From Pseudocercospora fijiensis CIRAD86 (lineage: Eukaryota > Ascomycota > Dothideomycetes > Mycosphaerellales > Mycosphaerellaceae), in NCBI RefSeq assembly GCF_000340215.1, contig NW_006921537.1, positions 3,908,080 to 3,972,079 on the forward strand: 64,000 bases of DNA. Reading direction: 5' to 3'. Below, in pieces: positions 60,353 to 64,000 of the stretch. The notes under the pieces are model-generated. The model had not been told where the DNA came from. It ran no database searches and was given only the letters and a program-made list of their open reading frames with translations. The translations under genes and the position numbers were made by a program. How positions within the stretch are numbered: position 1 is the stretch's first letter; each line of letters begins with the position of its first letter.

Positions 60353-60553
60353 GCCGGCCTTTTAACTCCTTAGTACTAACGGGATTTTCGAAGACTTCTA
60401 TTCCGTACGGCTAATAAAGCATACTATACTATATATATATACTTAGAGAGTATTTAGAGCGCGGTATATAGCGCCGTATAACCGCGGCTTATTTCGTATA
60501 TAGAAAAGCTTATAGACGACACTACGAACATCCTTCCTACTAGAATATCTATC

Positions 60554-61259
60554 CTACCTAGTACTATCTCGAATATAGATATTGTAGCCTTTTAGAATCT
60601 AATCGAGTGCTTTGAAATCCTTGTCTATAATCGTTATACGCTTCGCGTAGATAGCTATAAGGTTGACCGCTAAAATAGTATTAGTATAGTCCGAAAAGAG
60701 GTAGGAGAGAAACATACATTCGAAGATACGAACTAGGTAGGCTTCTATAGCCTCTTAAAGGGCGTCTATCGCGGAGGCTTAGAAGCGAAGGTCCGTTCTA
60801 TAAACCTAGGCAATTTCGCGAACAAGTCGTCGGAAAGGAGCTTTACGGATTAGGAGCTTAGAACTCTTCTAATACTACCGAATCTAACGGAGGGCTACGG
60901 CTAAAGAAGGATTAGTAAAAAGACAGTAAGAATACCGGCTACGCTACCGGCTACGCTGCCGGCTACGCTACCGGATATAAATAGGACTTACTTCCTAGGC
61001 GCTATCGACGCTTCGTACGATTGCTACTAGCAGCAGAAGCGCTAGTTATCGTCTTACGTAGAGCCTTACCCGCCGTTATCTTACGCGGAGCCTTACTCGC
61101 GACGCCCTTTCTAGTACCGGAGCTAGCGGTAGTAGTAGCAGCCCTCTTACGTTAATGTACTATACTCGTTCTATTATTTCCGGTCTTATTACGACCCGTA
61201 GAAGCAGTAGGTCCCTTCTTACGAGGCGTCGTAACTTAGTTAAGTAGACTCGGTATTAT
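60554..61259 (-). pseudogene. Histone H3-like gene 1, RIP-mutated
   Basis: Minus strand. Proposed exon 1 is about 61259-60992, with a basic tail containing KGVASKAPRKITAGKALRKT, then TKRR and RLG. A 91-bp intron (60991-60901, GTAAGT ... TACTAAT ... CTTTAG) carries tandem GTAGCCGG motifs. Exon 2 is 60900-60718 and exon 3 begins at 60669 after a 48-bp intron (GTATGT ... ACTAATAC ... TTTTAG). The splice after RLG completes GTVALR. Then come IR, Y, KS, LLIRKAPFRRLVREIA, VYRTDLRF, ASAIDAL, EAIEAYLVRIFE, and in exon 3 VNLIAIYAKRITIIDKDFKA. These follow the H3 alphaN, alpha1, alpha2 and alpha3 segments in order. Each stop inside them is TAG or TAA at a place where Gln fits, as RIP would produce. It diverges from canonical H3 in the tail and after alpha3. 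Start codon not certain (ATA, possibly from ATG). Confidence 0.78.
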
Positions 61260-61784
61260 AAAAGTCGTCGAATTAAGGAAAAAAGTGCGTTACGAAGGTA
61301 TACGAAGGCGCGCCCGGAGCGAGGGTATTGCGGAGGTAGTAGATATAGAGCGTAGAGGTATAGATATCGATACGAAGGTTAAATATAGCGAGAGAGGTAG
61401 TATCGCGGTATCGCTAGGCAATAGAGTAAGCTTCGCGCAAGCCTATATTATAGTAACGTTAGAGCAAGGAAAGAAGGTAGGTACGGCTAAAAAAGATAGG
61501 TACGGCAGACTTTGAAATATAGCCGGTATATATAGCCGGTATAGTAATAGGCAAAAGCCTCCTTTTAATAAATAGCCGGCATAATAATAGTATCCTACTA
61601 TAGTATAGATATTCTTTAGTAATGCCTTTACTAGCTATAGTAATCTTATAAGTAACCTAGGCCTATTACTAGCAAATACAAGAAATATCAGGTAGGCTAT
61701 ACTAAACAAGCCAGTCATTTAGTAGGAAAAGGCCTACTACCGTCTCTATATACCGGCTACGGGTGCCGGCTATCGCTCTAAATT
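61260..61784. repeat. RIP-mutated sequence between H3-like gene 1 and the 353-bp tandem repeat
   Basis: Probably the upstream region of H3-like gene 1. Holds a plus-strand ORF at 61285-61515 with no secure identity and several (A/G)TAGCCGG motifs (about 61516-61580 and, inverted, at about 61752-61772). Confidence 0.4.
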
Positions 61785-62490
61785 CAACTCCGCCCTATCT
61801 CGGAGGCTAAGGTACCGAGCGGAAACCCTATAGCTTATATTCACTCGGTTGTCGCGGAGCGCTTATAGGTAAGGTATTAGAAAAGAGTATAAAAAGTACG
61901 AGAATAGTATCCTAGGATATAGGTCGTAAGTAAATAAGAGTAGCACGCCTAGTTGTTTATATAGTACGTTGCTCTGTGCGACTAAGAGCCTATATTATCT
62001 CGTGCTTTACTTACAAGACCTCGACTCTACTAATACACTATTATTCTCCTGCTCGGTCGCTATCTTAAATCTTCTTCGAGTTGCTAGACTTAGTACGTAT
62101 CTATAGCTATGCAATAGCGCTACGTATTATAGAGAATCAACTCCGCCGTATCTCGAAGGCTAAGGTACTAAGCGGAAATCCTACAGCTTATATTTACTCG
62201 GTTGTCGCGGAGCGATTATAGGTAAGGTATTAGAAAAGAGTATAAAAAGTACGAGTAGAGCATCCTAGGATATAGGTCGTAAGTGAATAAGAGTAGTACG
62301 CCTAGTTATTTATATAGTACGTTACTCTATACGACTAAGAGCCTATATTATCTTATACTTCGCTTATAAGACCTCGACTCTACTAATATACTATTATTCT
62401 CCTACTCGGTCGCTGTCTTAAATCTTCTTCGAGTTGCCGGACTTAGTACGTATCTATAGCTATATAATAGCGCTACGTATTATAGAGAAT
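61785..62490. repeat. Two tandem copies of a 353-bp unit
   Basis: 61785-62137 and 62138-62490 are the same length with no indels in the parts compared. Both begin CAACTCCGCC and end ATTATAGAGAAT; differences are mainly transitions. The unit contains TATAAAAAGTACGAG and CGAGTTGC. No ORF and no TG/CA LTR ends. Origin unknown; it could be a duplicated promoter/LTR-like unit or a satellite seed. Confidence 0.85.
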
Positions 62491-62882
62491 TTCTCGTTAA
62501 AGTTTCTCTCTCGTAGGCTTGCTATCTACCTCGTAGTATAGAGGATTAAAGTACTAATACTAAAGAATCTCCTTATAGTTAGGATGCTAGGGCTCCTTAA
62601 GACCTTTATATTTTAGGTCTAAATAGAGACGTATTATAAACGTTCTATCGCCCTTTCGCTTACTACTTACTAGGTCGCGATATACGAAGAAACTAATCTA
62701 AATATAGCTCGTCTCTATAATAGCTAGGTAAATATAGAGCGCTAGGTTTCTACTTCGTACCTTAGATTTAGGGACGGCGCGGAGATAAAATTAGAAATGT
62801 AGCCGGTACCTATAGCCGGTAAAAGGATACGAAAATAGGCCTCCTCCTAGGTTAATCTAACGACTAAATACAATTTCCAACT
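62491..62882. repeat. RIP-mutated sequence downstream of H3-like gene 2
   Basis: No recognisable protein on either strand. Contains GTAGCCGGTACCTATAGCCGG at about 62792-62812. Confidence 0.35.
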
Positions 62883-63521
62883 AATCCGCTATAAACCGAC
62901 GCCGAATTTTAGCTAGAAGCTGTATATCTTTATTTTAAAGAGTAACCCGCTTCGTATAGATAGTAAGGAGGTTTAAAAGCTTAAGCTCGGTTACGAGAAA
63001 TGCCTCCGTAGCTTCCTAAAGAGTACTAATCGCCTTAGCCGTAAATCGTATACTAGACCGAAAATCTAATATAATTTCTCGGACGAGTCGCTAGAAGGGA
63101 GTCTTAGGGATTAAAAGCTCGGTCCCTCTTTTGTTTTAGAAAAGCCGGATCTAGCGAAGGGTAATAGTACCTAGTTTAAAGCGCCGCTTCTTTATCGTCG
63201 AGTCCTACCTTGTTCCCTTTTTTTTAATAGAAAGATAACTTTCTTCGCGATAGTCTTCGTCCGCCTACTCTTTTTAGCCTTCTCCTATCTACCTAAAGCC
63301 TTCTTATTTTTCGGTACTGTTTTCCGAAGAACCCCCTTCCTTTGTATATACTACGGAGAGCCTTACTCTTCCGATATCTCGTTCTCGCTACGGTCTCCCT
63401 ATACTTAGCTTGCTTTACTCTTACTCTTTAGCCTCTAAAGATATTTATCTACGCGTTTAGGCGACGAGGGTATATCGGTAGGACCTAGAAAATTAATAAG
63501 TATATAATCGTAAGGAGACAT
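62883..63521 (-). pseudogene. Histone H3-like gene 2 (CENP-A-like features), RIP-mutated
   Basis: Minus strand. The core reads KKRRFKLGTITLR, IRLF, GTELLIPKTPF, RLVREIILDFRSSIRFTAKA, ISTL, EATEAFLVTELKLLNLLTIY, TKRVTL, NKDIQLLAKIRRRFIAD, which is the H3 alphaN to alpha3 order. The internal stops are again TAG/TAA where Gln fits. Compared with gene 1 there is a two-residue insertion before TELLIPK, a different loop 1, and a C-terminus ending IRRRFI, which recalls CENP-A more than replicative H3. Upstream, a frame from an ATG at 63521 gives a long N-terminal extension (MSPYDYILINFLGP ... KKSRRTKTIAKK), joined to the core only through an intron or frameshift at about 63215-63240. CENP-A proteins have variable, often long N-termini. 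Confidence 0.75.
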
Positions 63522-64000
63522 TAATGCTTCTTACCTTCTAGAACAAATAGTCTTCTATTAAACCGCCTTAGTAGGTTATCGTTAGATTCGAATAAAGGAT
63601 AGTAGCTTAAGAAAGGGGAAGTAGCCGGCTTAGGAAGGCCCGAAGAGCCGAATCCTTAAAGCATATTTATCTTTAAGAATATAGGGAAAGGGAAGAAGGA
63701 GAGGAAGAGCGAATAGAGAATTAGAAATAGTCCGTAGGTAAGCGGGGTCGGTTGCTATAGTAACTAGTCTATTTAGGTCCTAGGAATTCGAAATACATTT
63801 CGGATATATACTAGCTATATACGCCGGCTATATTACCTTATATGTAAACGCTTCGTCTCCTTAAAGCTACTTTAAGCCTATATACGTTTCCGCTTCTCGA
63901 CCCGGTATCGCCTTCTACCTCCGCCCTCCTCTTCTTCGTTATCGCTAATTAGGGTTTCGCTTAGACTAAATTTCGTATTCTCTTCGCGCTCCTAGGTTTC
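63522..64000. repeat. RIP-mutated sequence at the window end
   Basis: TA-rich repeat with a GTAGCCGG at about 63622 and its inverse at about 63823. Minus-strand frame fragments near 63880-64000 show an acidic run (SDNEEEEGGG) followed by basic residues, which could be the beginning of another gene continuing outside the window. Nothing firm. Confidence 0.3.

Noticed and set aside
61285..61515. Plus-strand ORF next to H3-like gene 1 as a divergent histone H4 (IRRxARxxGI and VT...KK...TAKKD segments resemble H4).
   Set aside because: The spacing between the resembling segments is about 18 residues too long, the N-terminus would overlap the H3-like tail, and the similarity is too weak without a profile search.
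1..64000. tRNA, rRNA genes or CRISPR arrays.
   Set aside because: A visual search for B-box-like GGTTCGAAxCC and regular spacer arrays found none; CRISPR is not expected in a fungus.

Overview
This is nuclear DNA of a filamentous ascomycete, most likely a Dothideomycete (Mycosphaerellales-like). The evidence is short introns (about 50-90 bp, GTAAGT/GTATGT donors), a gene set typical of Pezizomycotina (AFG1, VAC14, RPB5, a PHO89-type phosphate transporter, a PhiA-like wall protein, an Ecp2/Hce2-type secreted protein), and large blocks of repeat DNA saturated with RIP-type mutation. In those blocks CpA/TpG is almost absent, TpA is in great excess and CpG is kept. Trp and Gln codons of old transposon genes therefore read as TAG/TAA.

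Layout. 1-760: RIP-mutated repeat. About 1100-2225: decayed copia pol fragment on the minus strand. 2226-11238: AFG1 (minus), then an APC-family permease (plus) whose coding sequence is split by a 5354-bp copia element (5511-10864, 5-bp target duplication). 11239-29100: gene island with the Hce2-type secreted protein, a propionyl/acetyl-CoA synthetase with a PTS1-like end, a catalase-fold protein, VAC14, RPB5, a membrane-anchored lysozyme/SLT-like protein and a PhiA-like wall protein. 29102-39891: a 645-bp TIR element with 8-bp target duplication, then a MULE DNA transposon (53-bp TIRs, 9-bp target duplication) that contains a complete Ty3/gypsy chromovirus (30532-37355). 40237-42212: PHO89-type transporter with two CACGTG motifs in its promoter. 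42213-44880: relics, including a heme-thiolate peroxidase pseudogene. 44880-59294: a Harbinger-like transposase remnant interrupted by chromovirus copy A (45665-52775) and by copy B, with B itself interrupted by reverse copy C. 59295-64000: RIP-mutated DNA of a different kind.

The most unexpected content is at 60.5-63.5 kb. Two different RIP-mutated minus-strand genes there encode histone H3-fold proteins. One has two recognisable introns, the first carrying a GTAGCCGG-type tandem repeat. The other has a long N-terminal extension and features recalling CENP-A. They lie on either side of an exact 353-bp tandem duplication. Histone genes are not normally RIP targets, so these look like members of a duplicated, possibly mobile, family.

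The host genes do not form one pathway. The window shows a gene-dense, unmutated compartment next to repeat compartments, with insertions reaching coding sequence (permease) and promoter DNA (PHO89). All splice sites were inferred by eye from protein-family continuity and consensus signals. No database search was run.
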